From an uncultured Clostridia bacterium (lineage in GTDB: Bacteria > Bacillota > Clostridia > Oscillospirales > Acutalibacteraceae), in the NCBI GenBank assembly GCA_944380765.1, contig CALWIO010000013.1, positions 1 to 54,133 of the forward strand: DNA of 54,133 nt. Reading direction: 5' to 3'. Both the position numbers and the translations under genes were made by a program. Shown piece by piece: positions 1 through 9,512 of this stretch (position 1 is the first letter of the stretch; each line of letters begins with the position of its first letter). The notes below the pieces were generated by a model that worked only from the letters and a program-made list of their open reading frames with translations, had not been told where the DNA came from and did no database searches.

Positions 1-15
1 GAGACTGAAGAATCA

Positions 16-1719
16 ATGACAACGCAAAACAAATCAAACGGGCAGGAAAAAGAAAAGATCACCGCCCTTTACTGCCGCCTGTCGGTGGACGATGACAAGA
101 AGGATATGGAGTCGAACTCCATTACCAATCAAAAACAGATTTTACTGGACTACGCTAAAAAGCATGGGTATCTTCACCCAGTTTTCTTTGTAGACGACGG
201 CATTTCCGGGACGACTTTTCAAAGACCGGATTTTCAGCGGATGCAGAGAATGGCGGAGAACGGAGAGGTCGGGACGATCATCGTAAAGGATGTATCCCGC
301 TTCGGCCGTGAGCAGGTTGAGATGGGCAGGCTGACGCAGGTGGTCTATCCATCTCTTGGCATTACCTTTATCGCCATACAGGAAAATATCAATTCCACAA
401 CCGGCGAAGGAATGGAAATGCTACCCTTTTACAGCATCTTCAACGAGTGGTATGCGGCGCAGACCAGCAAGAAAATCCGTGCGGTCAATGAGCTGAAAGC
501 CTCACAGGGCAGGCGGGTTGCTTCTACTGTCGCCTACGGATACAAGAAGATCGAAGGAGACAAAGAACAGTGGTATATCGACGAGCCTGCGGCGCAGGTG
601 GTGAGAAAAATATTTGCTCTCTGCCTTGCCGGAAGAGGTCCGACACAGATCGCAAAGCAGCTGGAACGGGAAAAAATTCTCGTTCCCACCGCCTACTTTC
701 ATTCTGTAGGAAGAAAGACGAGCAACCCTGTTTCGGCAAATATCTATGGCTGGTGTGAAAGCACAGTAGAGTATATTCTGGACAACAGGCAGTACACGGG
801 CTGTACGGTAAACGGGAAATCTTCTACGGTCAGCTACAAGGTGCATAAGGTGATTGAGAATCCGAAAGAGGAATATCAGATCATTCCAAATACGCAGGAA
901 GCAATTATTGATGAGAATGTATGGCTGAGGGTGCAGGAACTTAGAAAAAACAAAAGGCGCAATACCAAGACAGGTAAAAGCAGCTTATTTTCAGGACTGG
1001 TATTCTGTGCGGACTGCAAATCAAAATTACACTTCTGCGCCGCCAAATCACTCAAACGCAATCAGGAATTTTTCCGCTGCGCCAACTACAAGGACGGCAG
1101 AGGAAGCTGTACGATTCATTTTATCCGGGATGTGGTCCTAGAAATGATTGTGAAGGAAGCGGTTGCGGGTTGGGCGGATTTTGTGCGCTGCTATGAGTCG
1201 GTATTCCTCTATATGCAGAAGCAGAAATGTGGGGAGTTCCAGAAAAAACGGCAGCAGGAATTGAAGCTTTCCATAGAAAGCAGCAGAAAGCGGATCGCCG
1301 ATCTGGACAAGCTGTTCAGCCGGATTTACGAGGACAATGTGATCGGGAAGCTGTCGGATGAACGCTATTCGAGGATGGCGGCGGAATATGAATCCGAGCA
1401 GAAGGAACTGCTGGAAAAGGTAAATGAGGAAGAAAAGCAGCTATCCGAAATGGAGCAGAAATCGGTGGATATGCGCCTGCTTTTACAGGGGCTACGGGAA
1501 TTTACCGACATGAAAGAGCTTACGCCGACAATCGTCAACAAGCTGATTCGTCGCATTGAGGTGCACAATCCGGAAAAGAAGCACGCCCGAAAAGCGGTGA
1601 AGGTTGACATCTATTTTACAGCGGTGGGGCTGGTGAGTTTACCGGACGAGCAGGAAATCCGAAAAATGATGGAACAGATGCGAAGCACATCACAGATACC
1701 GAAACAGCTCACTGCATAA
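16..1719 (+). CDS. Large serine recombinase (site-specific integrase, DUF4368 type)
   Basis: This 567-residue protein catalyses integration or excision of a mobile element through a covalent phosphoserine link to DNA. The N-terminal resolvase domain (about residues 15-160) has the catalytic serine in YCRLSVDD (Ser23) and the DVSRFGRE motif near 92-99. A recombinase domain follows at about 170-310. A zinc ribbon is formed by CADC (331-334), Cys355 and Cys365. A charged coiled coil and a DUF4368-like tail run from about 400 to the end. The length and the zinc ribbon plus coiled coil match transposon integrases of the TnpX/TndX type rather than small resolvases. The ATG at 16 has only a weak ribosome binding site, so translation may be coupled to an upstream gene outside the window. 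The identity is firm; the element family is not known. Confidence 0.93.
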   Translation: MTTQNKSNGQEKEKITALYCRLSVDDDKKDMESNSITNQKQILLDYAKKHGYLHPVFFVDDGISGTTFQRPDFQRMQRMAENGEVGTIIVKDVSRFGREQVEMGRLTQVVYPSLGITFIAIQENINSTTGEGMEMLPFYSIFNEWYAAQTSKKIRAVNELKASQGRRVASTVAYGYKKIEGDKEQWYIDEPAAQVVRKIFALCLAGRGPTQIAKQLEREKILVPTAYFHSVGRKTSNPVSANIYGWCESTVEYILDNRQYTGCTVNGKSSTVSYKVHKVIENPKEEYQIIPNTQEAIIDENVWLRVQELRKNKRRNTKTGKSSLFSGLVFCADCKSKLHFCAAKSLKRNQEFFRCANYKDGRGSCTIHFIRDVVLEMIVKEAVAGWADFVRCYESVFLYMQKQKCGEFQKKRQQELKLSIESSRKRIADLDKLFSRIYEDNVIGKLSDERYSRMAAEYESEQKELLEKVNEEEKQLSEMEQKSVDMRLLLQGLREFTDMKELTPTIVNKLIRRIEVHNPEKKHARKAVKVDIYFTAVGLVSLPDEQEIRKMMEQMRSTSQIPKQLTA

Positions 1720-1728
1720 AAAGAAAAC

Positions 1729-1758
1729 GGTGTAACCCGCCACATATCGGGTTACACC
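1729..1758 (+). terminator. Intrinsic terminator of the recombinase gene
   Basis: An 11-bp perfect inverted repeat (GGTGTAACCCG / CGGGTTACACC) with an 8-nt loop begins 9 bp after the recombinase stop. The T-tract is short and displaced (ATTTTTAC about 10 nt later), so termination may be modest. Confidence 0.6.
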
Positions 1759-1814
1759 ATCTTCTCTACATTTTTACTGCCTTATCAGCACCCGGCATTT
1801 TGCTGTCCGCTTTT

Positions 1815-2486
1815 TTATTTTTTCGCCGAGCTTTCTTTTTTCTTCTGGCGGAAGGTCTTTGAATAATATTTTTTTAAAAGCCGCTGAGTCTGCCGCTCGC
1901 ACAGCCCGATTTTTTCCGATAACGAGGAAAGGGTTATATCCTTGTCAAAAAGGAACGCCTGCTCAATTATAACAAACCTTTTTTCGTTGAGATTAGGCTC
2001 CTCGGTTTCTTCCGCCTTTAAGTCGGGCACGGGCATGGCGCGCAATATCTGTGTAAGAATTATCTGGCAGTAAGCCGCCACCGCCGACTGATAATCCGGT
2101 TTTTTCGCCCGGTACTCTTTGAGCATTTTCTCCGCAGGCGACAAATCAAAATTTTCGCAGAAGAAAAAATCCGTCTTTAAAAATGCCGAGGAAAGCATAT
2201 TCGCCTTTTTCGGATTTTCAGCATGGACGGTCACGAAAATATCCTCGGTTTTATTCTGAGGGTCGGTAAAATGACTGTGGCGCACATTCGGCCCGGTTAT
2301 AAAAAAATCGCCTTTTTTTAGGGGGTATTCCCTGCCCTCGACCTGCACCCTGCCCGCTCCTCCGGTTATAAAATGCAGTTCGTAGCTGTTAAGCGCGTGG
2401 GCGTGCTCGGGAATATCCTCGCCGAGCCTGCCGCCGCCTATATCGGTAATTTTAAAATCCACATTATTCCACTTGAACTCTCTCAT
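1815..2486 (-). CDS. AraC-family regulator, 3'-truncated
   Basis: The protein has an N-terminal cupin/AraC sensing domain (about residues 1-110, with a metal-site-like HAHALNSYELHF stretch). Only the first half of the AraC DNA-binding domain follows, ending shortly after the recognisable ERQTQRLLKKYYSKTFR helix. A normal AraC domain needs about 45 more residues for its second helix-turn-helix. None of the three frames beyond the stop encodes it; the space is occupied by the recombinase terminator. The start at 2486 is chosen because GGTGAT precedes it and the upstream in-frame codons lack a ribosome site. The gene is divergent from the GH95-like gene, which it probably regulated. DNA binding is likely impaired. 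Confidence 0.75.
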   Translation of the reverse strand: MREFKWNNVDFKITDIGGGRLGEDIPEHAHALNSYELHFITGGAGRVQVEGREYPLKKGDFFITGPNVRHSHFTDPQNKTEDIFVTVHAENPKKANMLSSAFLKTDFFFCENFDLSPAEKMLKEYRAKKPDYQSAVAAYCQIILTQILRAMPVPDLKAEETEEPNLNEKRFVIIEQAFLFDKDITLSSLSEKIGLCERQTQRLLKKYYSKTFRQKKKESSAKK

Positions 2487-2600
2487 AATATCACCGTTTA
2501 AAGCATAGCACAAACGCGACACATAATCAACAAAAATGTCGTTTTCAGCCTGTACTTATATGTTAAAATAAAATTATCAAAACAGAAAGAGGTGTTGTTT

Positions 2601-5267
2601 GTGTCAAGATTTAAAAAAGCTGTGAGCGCGGCTCTCTGCGCTACCGTATTGCTTTCGGCGGCGTCCTGCGCTAAGTCCGCGGATACCGATGTGATTAAGA
2701 CTCTTTTCACCGATATGTCGAAAATATCTTATTCCACCGACTATACAAAGCTTAAATCCAACCGCAAAAACAGGGAAAACAGCTGGCGTCAGGGAATGGT
2801 TTCCGGCAACGGAATGCAGGGATTTATCACCAGCGGTTCGCCTTACAGCGACACATTTATTTTTCAGAATATTCACTTTATTCTTCCCAACGGCAAGCCC
2901 AGAAGCTGCCCGGTGACCTCAGACGAGCTTGAATATGTAAAGCAGTCGATAATCAAGGGCGAAGATATTGTGGACAACGCAAGCTATGACGATGTTTACA
3001 CCTATCACCCCGGCGCTCAGCTCCGCCTTGAATCGGAAAGCCACTCCACCAAGGACTATGTGCGCTACACCGACTACGCAACCGGTCAGGTCGGTGTTTA
3101 CTATGTTGACAAAAACGGTGCGTGGCAGAGAAGCTCTTTCACCTCAATGGCGGACAGCGCTGTTATAACTCAGGTCAAGTCCTCCTCAACGGGCGAAAAG
3201 GTAAATATGACCCTTTCGATAGACGATATTTCAACCCTCGCCAAATTCGGTGACGGAAGCGAAACGGGAATAAGATACAAAAAGCTTGTTTCCGACAGCG
3301 CCGACTACATAGCGATGGTCGCTCACTATCCGAGCTACGACAACAGCGAATTGAAGGACGGCGGCTACGCCACTCTTACATACATCGTCACCGTCGGCGG
3401 TACTAAGGAAAAGGTCACTCTTGACACCGAAAACAAAGAGGAGCAGTATGTAGGCGACGGCAATCAGGCTGTTAAAATTACCGACGCCGACGCGGTTTAC
3501 CTTATCACCGTTTCGGACCGTACCCATGAGATGGGCGCTATCGGCGATTTTGCCGCGGCTGAAAGCTACGCTTTAATTGACGAGCTTTACGCCGAAACAA
3601 AAGCCGTAGCGGAGAAATACCCAGAAGGCGGTTTTGACTATGACTCCGCGCTTGAAAATCACCTTGCAATATATCAGCCGCAGTTTGAGGCTGTTACCTT
3701 TACGCTCGGCACCGAGAACAGCACCGAATCGAACGAAGTTTTGCTCAGAGCTCAGAAAGGCAAAAACGAGCTTAACAGCGACTTGGTTGAACGCGCCTAT
3801 TATTCGGGCAGATACGCTTATCTGTGCTGCGCGGGATATTCAACGAGCCGTCTTTACGGAATGTGGACAGGCGAGTGGAACGCGAGCTGGGGCAGCAAAT
3901 ACACCATGGACGCAAATGTTAACCTGCAAACCTCGTCAATGAACACGGGCAACATTTCCTCCGCGCCCATAGGCTACACATATTTTATACTTCGTCAGCT
4001 TCCCGACTGGGAGGAGAACGCCTACGCCACGCACGGCTACACAAACGCCTTGCAGGCTCCCGTTCATTCCGACGGCGACAGCGCGGTTATTACCGAAACC
4101 TGTTATCCGTATCCTTTCAGATACTGGAACGCGGGTACTTCGTGGATGATTCAGCCGCTTTACGAAACGCTGCAGGTTTACGGCGACATAAACATACCGC
4201 TCAGCGATGAATTTGACCTTGAAGCCATACGCTCAATTCTTGATATTGACGATGAAAAAGCCGCAGTAATTTATGAGCGCGGATATTTACAGCTTAAAGA
4301 GGACATTGTTTTCCCCATGCTCATAAAGAGCGCCAATTACTGGGAGCAGCTTCTCTCGCCCGAGTACTACACCGCCGCTGACGGAAGCATTCACTACGAA
4401 GAGGGCAAAACCGAGCTTAAAGAGGACGAAACCTACTGCATACTTCCCAGTTATTCGCCCGAAAACAACCCTGCCAACTATCCCAGCCCCTCAACGGCAA
4501 ACTGCGCTATTGACATTTCCGCCTGCAAAAACAACATAGAAATGCTTTTGGATATTGCAAAAGATGTAGCCCCCGATATGGATACTTCCAAATGGGAGTA
4601 TATGTATGAAAAAATTCCGCCCTATCTCTTTGACGAGACGGGCGCGCTGAAAGAGTGGGCAACAACGGCGTTTGAGGAGCAGAACGAGCACAGGCATTTA
4701 AGCCACCTGTATCTTGTATGGCCGCTGTTTGAAACTCAGGACAATCCCGACCTTGCGAAAGCCTGTATTCAGGCGATAGCCAACCGCGAGAGCGAAAACG
4801 AAGCCTCTCACGCGCTTGTTCACCGCTCGCTTATAGCGGCAAGGCTCAAAGACCGCGCCTCGCTTACAGAAGCGCTGACCGACCTTATGAATCACAAAAT
4901 ACACTATGATTCGCTGATGACAAACCATGACTATGACAGAGGCAGCGGCTACTGCACGGACTTTGCCATAGGCTATCTCGGAATAATCAACGAGAGCCTT
5001 GTATTTTCAAACACCGGTGAAATAGAGCTTCTTCCCGCTGTTCCCGAAACGGGATTTGACAACGGAAAGATTACGAGTATCAAGACAAGAACAAGGGCGA
5101 CCGTCACAAGTCTTGAATGGGACCTTACCGCCAAGACCGCCACGGTTGTGATAACATCCGACATTGACCAGACCGTTGATATTTCCTGCCAGTTAAGCGC
5201 CGAGGGCGCTCAGAGCGTAACCTTTAAGGCAGGCGAAAGCAAAACCTTTGAGTTTAAGCTCAAATAA
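2601..5267 (+). CDS. GH95-like glycoside hydrolase lipoprotein (fucosidase/galactosidase type)
   Basis: This protein of about 888 residues is predicted to be exported. A hydrophobic leader ends in SAASC, a plausible lipobox, so it is probably anchored outside the membrane. The N-terminal beta-sandwich region carries the GNGMQGF segment typical of GH95 and related families. The middle has WTGEWNASWGSKYTMDANVNLQ, split here as WTGEWNASW and the following NVNLQ motif. The C-terminal (alpha/alpha)6 part has EHRHLSHLYLVWPLF and a late ELLPAVPE stretch, both GH95-like. Substrate (alpha-L-fucoside or alpha-L-galactoside) is inferred from the family. GTG at 2601 is preferred because AGAGG lies 8 nt upstream; the GTG at 2592 overlaps that site. 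A possible -10 (TAAAAT, 2564-2569) lies upstream. The gene is divergent from the AraC gene and ends at a strong terminator. Confidence 0.72.
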   Translation: MSRFKKAVSAALCATVLLSAASCAKSADTDVIKTLFTDMSKISYSTDYTKLKSNRKNRENSWRQGMVSGNGMQGFITSGSPYSDTFIFQNIHFILPNGKPRSCPVTSDELEYVKQSIIKGEDIVDNASYDDVYTYHPGAQLRLESESHSTKDYVRYTDYATGQVGVYYVDKNGAWQRSSFTSMADSAVITQVKSSSTGEKVNMTLSIDDISTLAKFGDGSETGIRYKKLVSDSADYIAMVAHYPSYDNSELKDGGYATLTYIVTVGGTKEKVTLDTENKEEQYVGDGNQAVKITDADAVYLITVSDRTHEMGAIGDFAAAESYALIDELYAETKAVAEKYPEGGFDYDSALENHLAIYQPQFEAVTFTLGTENSTESNEVLLRAQKGKNELNSDLVERAYYSGRYAYLCCAGYSTSRLYGMWTGEWNASWGSKYTMDANVNLQTSSMNTGNISSAPIGYTYFILRQLPDWEENAYATHGYTNALQAPVHSDGDSAVITETCYPYPFRYWNAGTSWMIQPLYETLQVYGDINIPLSDEFDLEAIRSILDIDDEKAAVIYERGYLQLKEDIVFPMLIKSANYWEQLLSPEYYTAADGSIHYEEGKTELKEDETYCILPSYSPENNPANYPSPSTANCAIDISACKNNIEMLLDIAKDVAPDMDTSKWEYMYEKIPPYLFDETGALKEWATTAFEEQNEHRHLSHLYLVWPLFETQDNPDLAKACIQAIANRESENEASHALVHRSLIAARLKDRASLTEALTDLMNHKIHYDSLMTNHDYDRGSGYCTDFAIGYLGIINESLVFSNTGEIELLPAVPETGFDNGKITSIKTRTRATVTSLEWDLTAKTATVVITSDIDQTVDISCQLSAEGAQSVTFKAGESKTFEFKLK

Positions 5268-5279
5268 TCAAAACAAAGC

Positions 5280-5317
5280 AACCGGCCGCCAAGTATTCGC
5301 TTGACGGCCGGTTTTTT
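5280..5317 (+). terminator. Intrinsic terminator of the GH95-like gene
   Basis: The stem ACCGGCCG / CGGCCGGT is extended inward by CAAG / CTTG and followed by TTTTTT. It lies 13 bp after the stop codon. Confidence 0.9.
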
Positions 5318-5356
5318 ATAGGTTTAAGCGCACTCAAATCCCTGCGCTCGAATTTA

Positions 5357-6190
5357 TTAGCCTTTCAGAAAATCCGATTCGATAAATTTTACAACGCTGT
5401 CGGAATTATTCGAGCCGATTATCTCATCGGCTTTTTCTTTTACTTTGGGTACGGCGTTTTCCACGGCTACGGCCCGGTCGGCGTTTTCAAACATTAGTAT
5501 ATCGTTAAGGTTATCTCCGAAAACGGTAACGCTGTCCGCTTTACAGTATTTTTTTACATATTCAACGCCCTTCGCCTTTGACGCTTCCTCGCTGTAAATT
5601 TCTATAAGCCAGTCCTCGGAATAACTGTCTTTATAAAACACAAAGCTGACGCCTTTTATTTTTTCAATCTCCCTTGCTACGGGAGAAACAATTTCATAGG
5701 GCGCGTAATAGTTTACATAAACGGGATGCTGTCCTTTTTCAGGTCTTGTAAAGTCCGCCGAATAGGTAAACCTGCCGCCGAGCATAACTTTTCGGGTTTC
5801 GTAAAACCGGCGCATACCCTCGCTGTCAAAGCCGCTGTATCTCATTGAAAGACTGCCGTCGTCGCCGTAAAGATACAGGAAAGGGTTAAGACCTCTTTTG
5901 TAAAAGGAGTCAAGCGCCTGAGCCATTGCCTCAGCCGGCAGTTCAAAGTATTTTACCGCCCTGTCTTTTTCAAGGTCATAAACGAACACGCCGTTCATCA
6001 GCACTACGGGCGCGCCTAATTTAACTCCGCCGATAATAGGCCGGGCGCTCATTATGCTCCTTGCCGTTGCCAGCGAAACCGTTACGCCTTTTTCGTAAAA
6101 ATAATTTAGCTTTTCCTTTGTGTATTCGCTGAAAGCGGCGTTGTCATTGAGCAGAGTGCCGTCCAGATCGCTGATATAGAGCTTTTTCAT
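5357..6190 (-). CDS. Cof-type HAD-superfamily phosphatase
   Basis: This 277-residue cytoplasmic HAD phosphatase has the nucleophile motif ISDLDGTLL at the N-terminus and the metal-binding motif FGDNLNDILMF near residue 225. An inserted C2-type cap lies between them, as in Cof/YidA proteins that hydrolyse sugar phosphates and other small phosphoesters. The exact substrate cannot be read from sequence. The start is supported by GAGGT 5 nt upstream. It is the last gene after leuA-leuB, but a hairpin terminator separates it from leuB, so expression from the leucine promoter probably depends on read-through. Confidence 0.88.
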   Translation of the reverse strand: MKKLYISDLDGTLLNDNAAFSEYTKEKLNYFYEKGVTVSLATARSIMSARPIIGGVKLGAPVVLMNGVFVYDLEKDRAVKYFELPAEAMAQALDSFYKRGLNPFLYLYGDDGSLSMRYSGFDSEGMRRFYETRKVMLGGRFTYSADFTRPEKGQHPVYVNYYAPYEIVSPVAREIEKIKGVSFVFYKDSYSEDWLIEIYSEEASKAKGVEYVKKYCKADSVTVFGDNLNDILMFENADRAVAVENAVPKVKEKADEIIGSNNSDSVVKFIESDFLKG

Positions 6191-6208
6191 AATTACCTCA
6201 CAAAAACA

Positions 6209-6231
6209 GCCGCCGGAAAAATTCCGGCGGC
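6209..6231 (-). terminator. Terminator between leuB and the HAD gene
   Basis: The stem GCCGCCGG / CCGGCGGC with an A/T loop is followed, on the minus strand, by a TTTTT run. It lies just after the leuB stop and may attenuate the downstream HAD gene. Confidence 0.75.
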
Positions 6232-6238
6232 GAAAAAA

Positions 6239-7312
6239 TTATTTAAGCAGTGAAACGACCAAATCGCCCATCTCGCTTGTTGTGACTTTTTCAAAGCCCT
6301 CCTCGTAAATGTCGGGAGTTCTGGCTTTTTTGAGCGCTTCGTTGACGGCGTTTTCAATGGCTTTTGCCGCTTCTTTTTCATCAAAGGAATATTGGAGCAT
6401 CATAGCCGCCGAAAGTATTGTCGCGAGGGGATTCGCCTTTTGCTGACCGGCAATATCGGGAGCCGAGCCGTGGATAGGCTCATACAGTCCCATTTTGCCG
6501 CCCGCAAGACTCGCGGAGGCCAGCATTCCGATTGAGCCGCTTATCATAGAGGCCTCGTCTGATAAAATGTCGCCGAAGATGTTTGAGGTCACGATTACAT
6601 CAAACTGCCCGGGATTGCGCACAAGCTGCATGGCGCAGTTGTCAACATACATGTGGTTCAGCTCGACCTCGGGATAGTCCTTGGAAACCTTTATGACGGT
6701 TTCGCGCCAGAGCCTTGAACTTTCAAGCACATTCGCCTTATCAACGCTTGTGAGCTTTTTACTGCGCTTCATAGCCATTTGGAACGCCGTTCTCGCTATT
6801 CTCTCGATTTCGGGTACGGAATACTTTTCGGTATCAAAAGCCGCCTCGTTTCCGTTTTCCTCGCATCTGCCGCGCTCGCCGAAATAGATTCCGCCGGTCA
6901 GTTCGCGGACTATCATTATATCAAGCCCGTCGCCTATTATGCTGTCCTTTATGGGAGAGGCGCTTTTTAAAGGCTCAAAAATCTTTGCCGGACGCAGGTT
7001 CGCGTAAAGCCCCAGCGCTCCTCTGATTCCCAGAAGTCCCGCCTCCGGGCGTTTGTTTCCGGGAAGCGTATCCCACTCAGGGCCGCCCACGGCGCCCAAG
7101 AATACGCAGTCCGCTTTTCTGCAAGCCTCAACGGTTTCCTCAGGCAGAGGCTCGCCCGTCGCGTCAATGGCGCAGCCGCCCATAAGGCGGTAATCGTAAT
7201 TAAACTTAAAGCCGTATTTTACGCCCGTGGCGTCAAGCACTTTGAGCGCCTCGTCAACTATTTCCGGCCCTATGCCGTCGCCTTTTAATACAACAATATT
7301 ATACTCGTTCAT
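6239..7312 (-). CDS. leuB: 3-isopropylmalate dehydrogenase
   Basis: LeuB oxidises and decarboxylates 3-isopropylmalate with NAD+, the third step of leucine biosynthesis. The 357 residues match the usual length. The N-terminal [11 protein letters not shown] nucleotide-fold motif, [14 protein letters not shown] (substrate arginines and the tyrosine), the [15 protein letters not shown] segment and the [17 protein letters not shown] metal-binding region are all in order. The NAD-specific segment [18 protein letters not shown] follows. GGGAG precedes the ATG. It starts 19 bp after leuA and is therefore under the T-box promoter. leuC and leuD are not in the window. Confidence 0.97.
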   Translation of the reverse strand: MNEYNIVVLKGDGIGPEIVDEALKVLDATGVKYGFKFNYDYRLMGGCAIDATGEPLPEETVEACRKADCVFLGAVGGPEWDTLPGNKRPEAGLLGIRGALGLYANLRPAKIFEPLKSASPIKDSIIGDGLDIMIVRELTGGIYFGERGRCEENGNEAAFDTEKYSVPEIERIARTAFQMAMKRSKKLTSVDKANVLESSRLWRETVIKVSKDYPEVELNHMYVDNCAMQLVRNPGQFDVIVTSNIFGDILSDEASMISGSIGMLASASLAGGKMGLYEPIHGSAPDIAGQQKANPLATILSAAMMLQYSFDEKEAAKAIENAVNEALKKARTPDIYEEGFEKVTTSEMGDLVVSLLK

Positions 7313-7331
7313 AGTTTTACTCCCTGTTAAT

Positions 7332-9056
7332 TTATTTTGCGAAAATCGGAGGCTGCTCGGCGCGCACGCAGTCTTTCTGACAGCGGTTTATTGCGCACAG
7401 TATGCCTTTAAGCGAAGCGTAGTTGATATTGTGCGAAATGCCTATGCCGAAAACATCTTTTCCCTCGGGATTTTTAATATGAATATAGCTGACAGCCTTT
7501 GAGTCGCTGCCCGAGGAAATAGCGTGCTCGTTATAATCCACAAACTGATAATCTTTAAGCCCTACCGTATTCATAGCCTGACAGAAAGCGTCAATGGGAC
7601 CTGAGCCAGTGCCCTCAATCTGTACGGGGTCGTTGCCGTTGTATTTGAGCGTTCCGCTGAAATGAACCTTTGTAAGCTCCTCGTGCTCTTCTTTTTCCTC
7701 GCTGAACTTATGGTTAAGAAGCTGATAGGGGCCGCAGACATTGCGGTACTCCTCGATAAAGAGGTCGAAAACCTCCTCCTTTTTGAGCTCCTTGCCCTTT
7801 TCGTCGCATACCTTCTGAACAATCTTGCTGAATTCCGGGTGCATGGCTTTGGGCATATTGAAGCCGAACTCCTGCATAATATACGCCACTCCGCCCTTGC
7901 CCGACTGGCTGTTGATTCTTATAATAGGCTCGTACTCCCTGCCCACATCCGCCGGGTCAATGGGAAGATAGGGCACCTCCCAGTACTCAGTTCCGCTCTC
8001 GCGCATATAGGCCTTGCCCTTGTTGATGGCGTCCTGATGAGAGCCGGAAAACGCCGTGAACACAAGCTCGCCCACATAAGGCTTTCTGGGGTCAACGGGC
8101 ATTTTGGTTGTTCTTTCAAACATCTCCTTGATTTTGTTTATATCGTGAAAATCAAGTCCGGGGTCAATGCCCTGAGTGTACATATTGAGCGCGAGGGTTA
8201 CTATATCCACATTTCCCGTTCTTTCGCCGTTGCCGAAAAGTGTGCCCTCGATTCTGTCCGCTCCGGCTAAAAGCCCCAGCTCGGCGGCCGCTACCGCTGT
8301 TCCGCGGTCATTGTGCGGATGCAGGCTGATAACCGCGTTTTCACGGTTTTTAAGGTGGCGGCAGAAATACTCAATCTGGTCGGCGTAGCCGTTAGGCGTG
8401 CTGCCCTCGACGGTTGACGGCAGGTTGAGAATGATTTTATTGTTCTCGTCAACGCCCAGCTCCTCCATTACCTTTTCGCAGATTAACACGGCGTTGTCCA
8501 TTTCGGTTCCCGAAAAGCTCTCCGGCGAATACTCATAGCGTATATTCACATCTTTCTGCGCTTTAAGCTCATCGGTCAGCTTTTTTATGAGTCTGGCTCC
8601 CGTAACGGCAATATCAATAATACCGTCCATATCCTTTTTGAAAACCACCTTGCGCTGAAGCGTGGAGGTTGAGTTGTAGAAATGGATTATGACATTTTTT
8701 GCGCCGTCGATAGCCTCAAAGGTCTTTTTGATAAGATGTTCCCTGCTCTGAACAAGCACCTGAATGGTGACATCGTCGGGAATAAGATTTCTTTCAATAA
8801 GCGTTCTGAGTATTTCATACTCCGTTTCGGAAGCCGAGGGGAAGCCCACCTCGATTTCCTTTACGCCTATATCAATAAGCGTTTTGAAAAATTCCAGCTT
8901 TTCTTCCAGATTCATCGGGTCAATAAGTGCCTGATTGCCGTCGCGCAGGTCAACGCTGCACCATACCGGAGGCTTTGTGATGGTCTTTGACGGCCACTGC
9001 CTGTCGGGAATGTCAATCGGCTTGAAGGGAATGTATTTTTCACAGCCCTGTTTCAT
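7332..9056 (-). CDS. leuA: 2-isopropylmalate synthase
   Basis: LeuA condenses acetyl-CoA with 2-oxoisovalerate, the committed and leucine-inhibited step of leucine synthesis. The 574-residue protein has the long type-2 N-terminal extension ([16 protein letters not shown]), the HMGL-like barrel with [12 protein letters not shown] and the metal-binding [10 protein letters not shown], and a C-terminal regulatory domain ([16 protein letters not shown]). The frame stays open upstream to 9230, but that stretch is the T-box leader. AAGGAGG lies 8 nt before the ATG at 9056 and the family alignment starts there. The gene is controlled by tRNA charging through the leader. Confidence 0.97.
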   Translation of the reverse strand: MKQGCEKYIPFKPIDIPDRQWPSKTITKPPVWCSVDLRDGNQALIDPMNLEEKLEFFKTLIDIGVKEIEVGFPSASETEYEILRTLIERNLIPDDVTIQVLVQSREHLIKKTFEAIDGAKNVIIHFYNSTSTLQRKVVFKKDMDGIIDIAVTGARLIKKLTDELKAQKDVNIRYEYSPESFSGTEMDNAVLICEKVMEELGVDENNKIILNLPSTVEGSTPNGYADQIEYFCRHLKNRENAVISLHPHNDRGTAVAAAELGLLAGADRIEGTLFGNGERTGNVDIVTLALNMYTQGIDPGLDFHDINKIKEMFERTTKMPVDPRKPYVGELVFTAFSGSHQDAINKGKAYMRESGTEYWEVPYLPIDPADVGREYEPIIRINSQSGKGGVAYIMQEFGFNMPKAMHPEFSKIVQKVCDEKGKELKKEEVFDLFIEEYRNVCGPYQLLNHKFSEEKEEHEELTKVHFSGTLKYNGNDPVQIEGTGSGPIDAFCQAMNTVGLKDYQFVDYNEHAISSGSDSKAVSYIHIKNPEGKDVFGIGISHNINYASLKGILCAINRCQKDCVRAEQPPIFAK

Positions 9057-9101
9057 AAAATATTCCTCCTTAAAATACTGCGGCGGTTTTTCCGCCTTAA
9101 A

Positions 9102-9379
9102 CAAAAAAATCGCCTCTATCAACACAGATTGATAGGGACGATGATAAAATCTATCGTGGTACCACCCTAATTCATCGGGAAAACCCGACCTTACCGACCT
9201 CCAACAAGGTCTGACCGTTAACGAGGTCAACCGTCGCGGGCTATGACTTCACCCGCGCAACTCCGAAACGAGCTATACACATAAGCACTGTGCTGCCTTG
9301 CACCCGGCGGCAGCTCTCTGAAAGCAAGTGGATTATGTCTTATTTTCTTCACTGTTTTTGATAGGCGATTATTCAGTTC
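9102..9379 (-). promoter_or_regulatory. T-box riboswitch controlling leuA-leuB
   Basis: The minus strand carries the canonical T-box sequence AGGGTGGTACCACG at 9155-9168. An intrinsic terminator stem follows (CGTCCCTATCAA / TTGATAGAGGCG with one mismatch) and ends in seven T residues at 9103-9109. Upstream is a long stem I with a CAGAGAGCTGCC segment, paired ACATAA / TTATGT arms and further hairpins. T-boxes sense uncharged tRNA through a specifier codon; the CUU at 9283-9285 is a candidate leucine specifier, though the folding was done by eye. Binding of uncharged tRNA-Leu would stabilise the antiterminator and turn on leuAB. Confidence 0.93.
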
Positions 9380-9385
9380 TTTATT

Positions 9386-9414
9386 ATTTTATAGTAATTT
9401 TTTATATTTGTCAA
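9386..9414 (-). promoter_or_regulatory. Sigma-A promoter of the leucine operon
   Basis: TTGACA (9409-9414) and TAAAAT (9386-9391) are separated by exactly 17 bp on the minus strand, just upstream of the T-box leader. Confidence 0.9.
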
Positions 9415-9447
9415 CAGCAAAAGAGCAAAAAATTGCTAATGACAGAA

Positions 9448-9483
9448 CAACCGGCGTCCGCGCCGGAGCGCTTTTGCCGGTTG
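9448..9483 (-). terminator. Terminator of the DUF4091/dockerin gene
   Basis: The 8-bp stem CAACCGGC / GCCGGTTG encloses an inner GCGC / GCGC hairpin, 30 bp after the stop. The T-rich run that follows on the minus strand is interrupted, but a second AT-rich hairpin (AGCAAAAAATTGCT) backs it up. Confidence 0.65.
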
Positions 9484-9512
9484 CTTAACATTTAAAATCT
9501 GCCCTCGCCCGT

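Larger units (their letters stand above)
1..1830. mobile_element. Right end of an integrative element (left end outside window)
   Basis: A large serine recombinase followed only by its terminator lies directly against a 3'-truncated AraC-family gene. Large serine recombinases of integrative elements are usually encoded at one end of the element, so an element-chromosome junction probably lies between the terminator and about position 1835. No repeat or core dinucleotide can be assigned, because the left end is not in the window. The boundary is inferred from gene order and the truncation, not from a visible att site. Confidence 0.5.

Noticed and set aside
7662..8270. Long plus-strand open frame inside leuA (202 codons)
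   Set aside because: It lies antisense to a clearly conserved leuA and has no ribosome site or recognisable family.
9057..9230. Long open frame continuing upstream of leuA to 9230
   Set aside because: This stretch is the T-box leader with its terminator, and leuA has a good ribosome site and family start at 9056.
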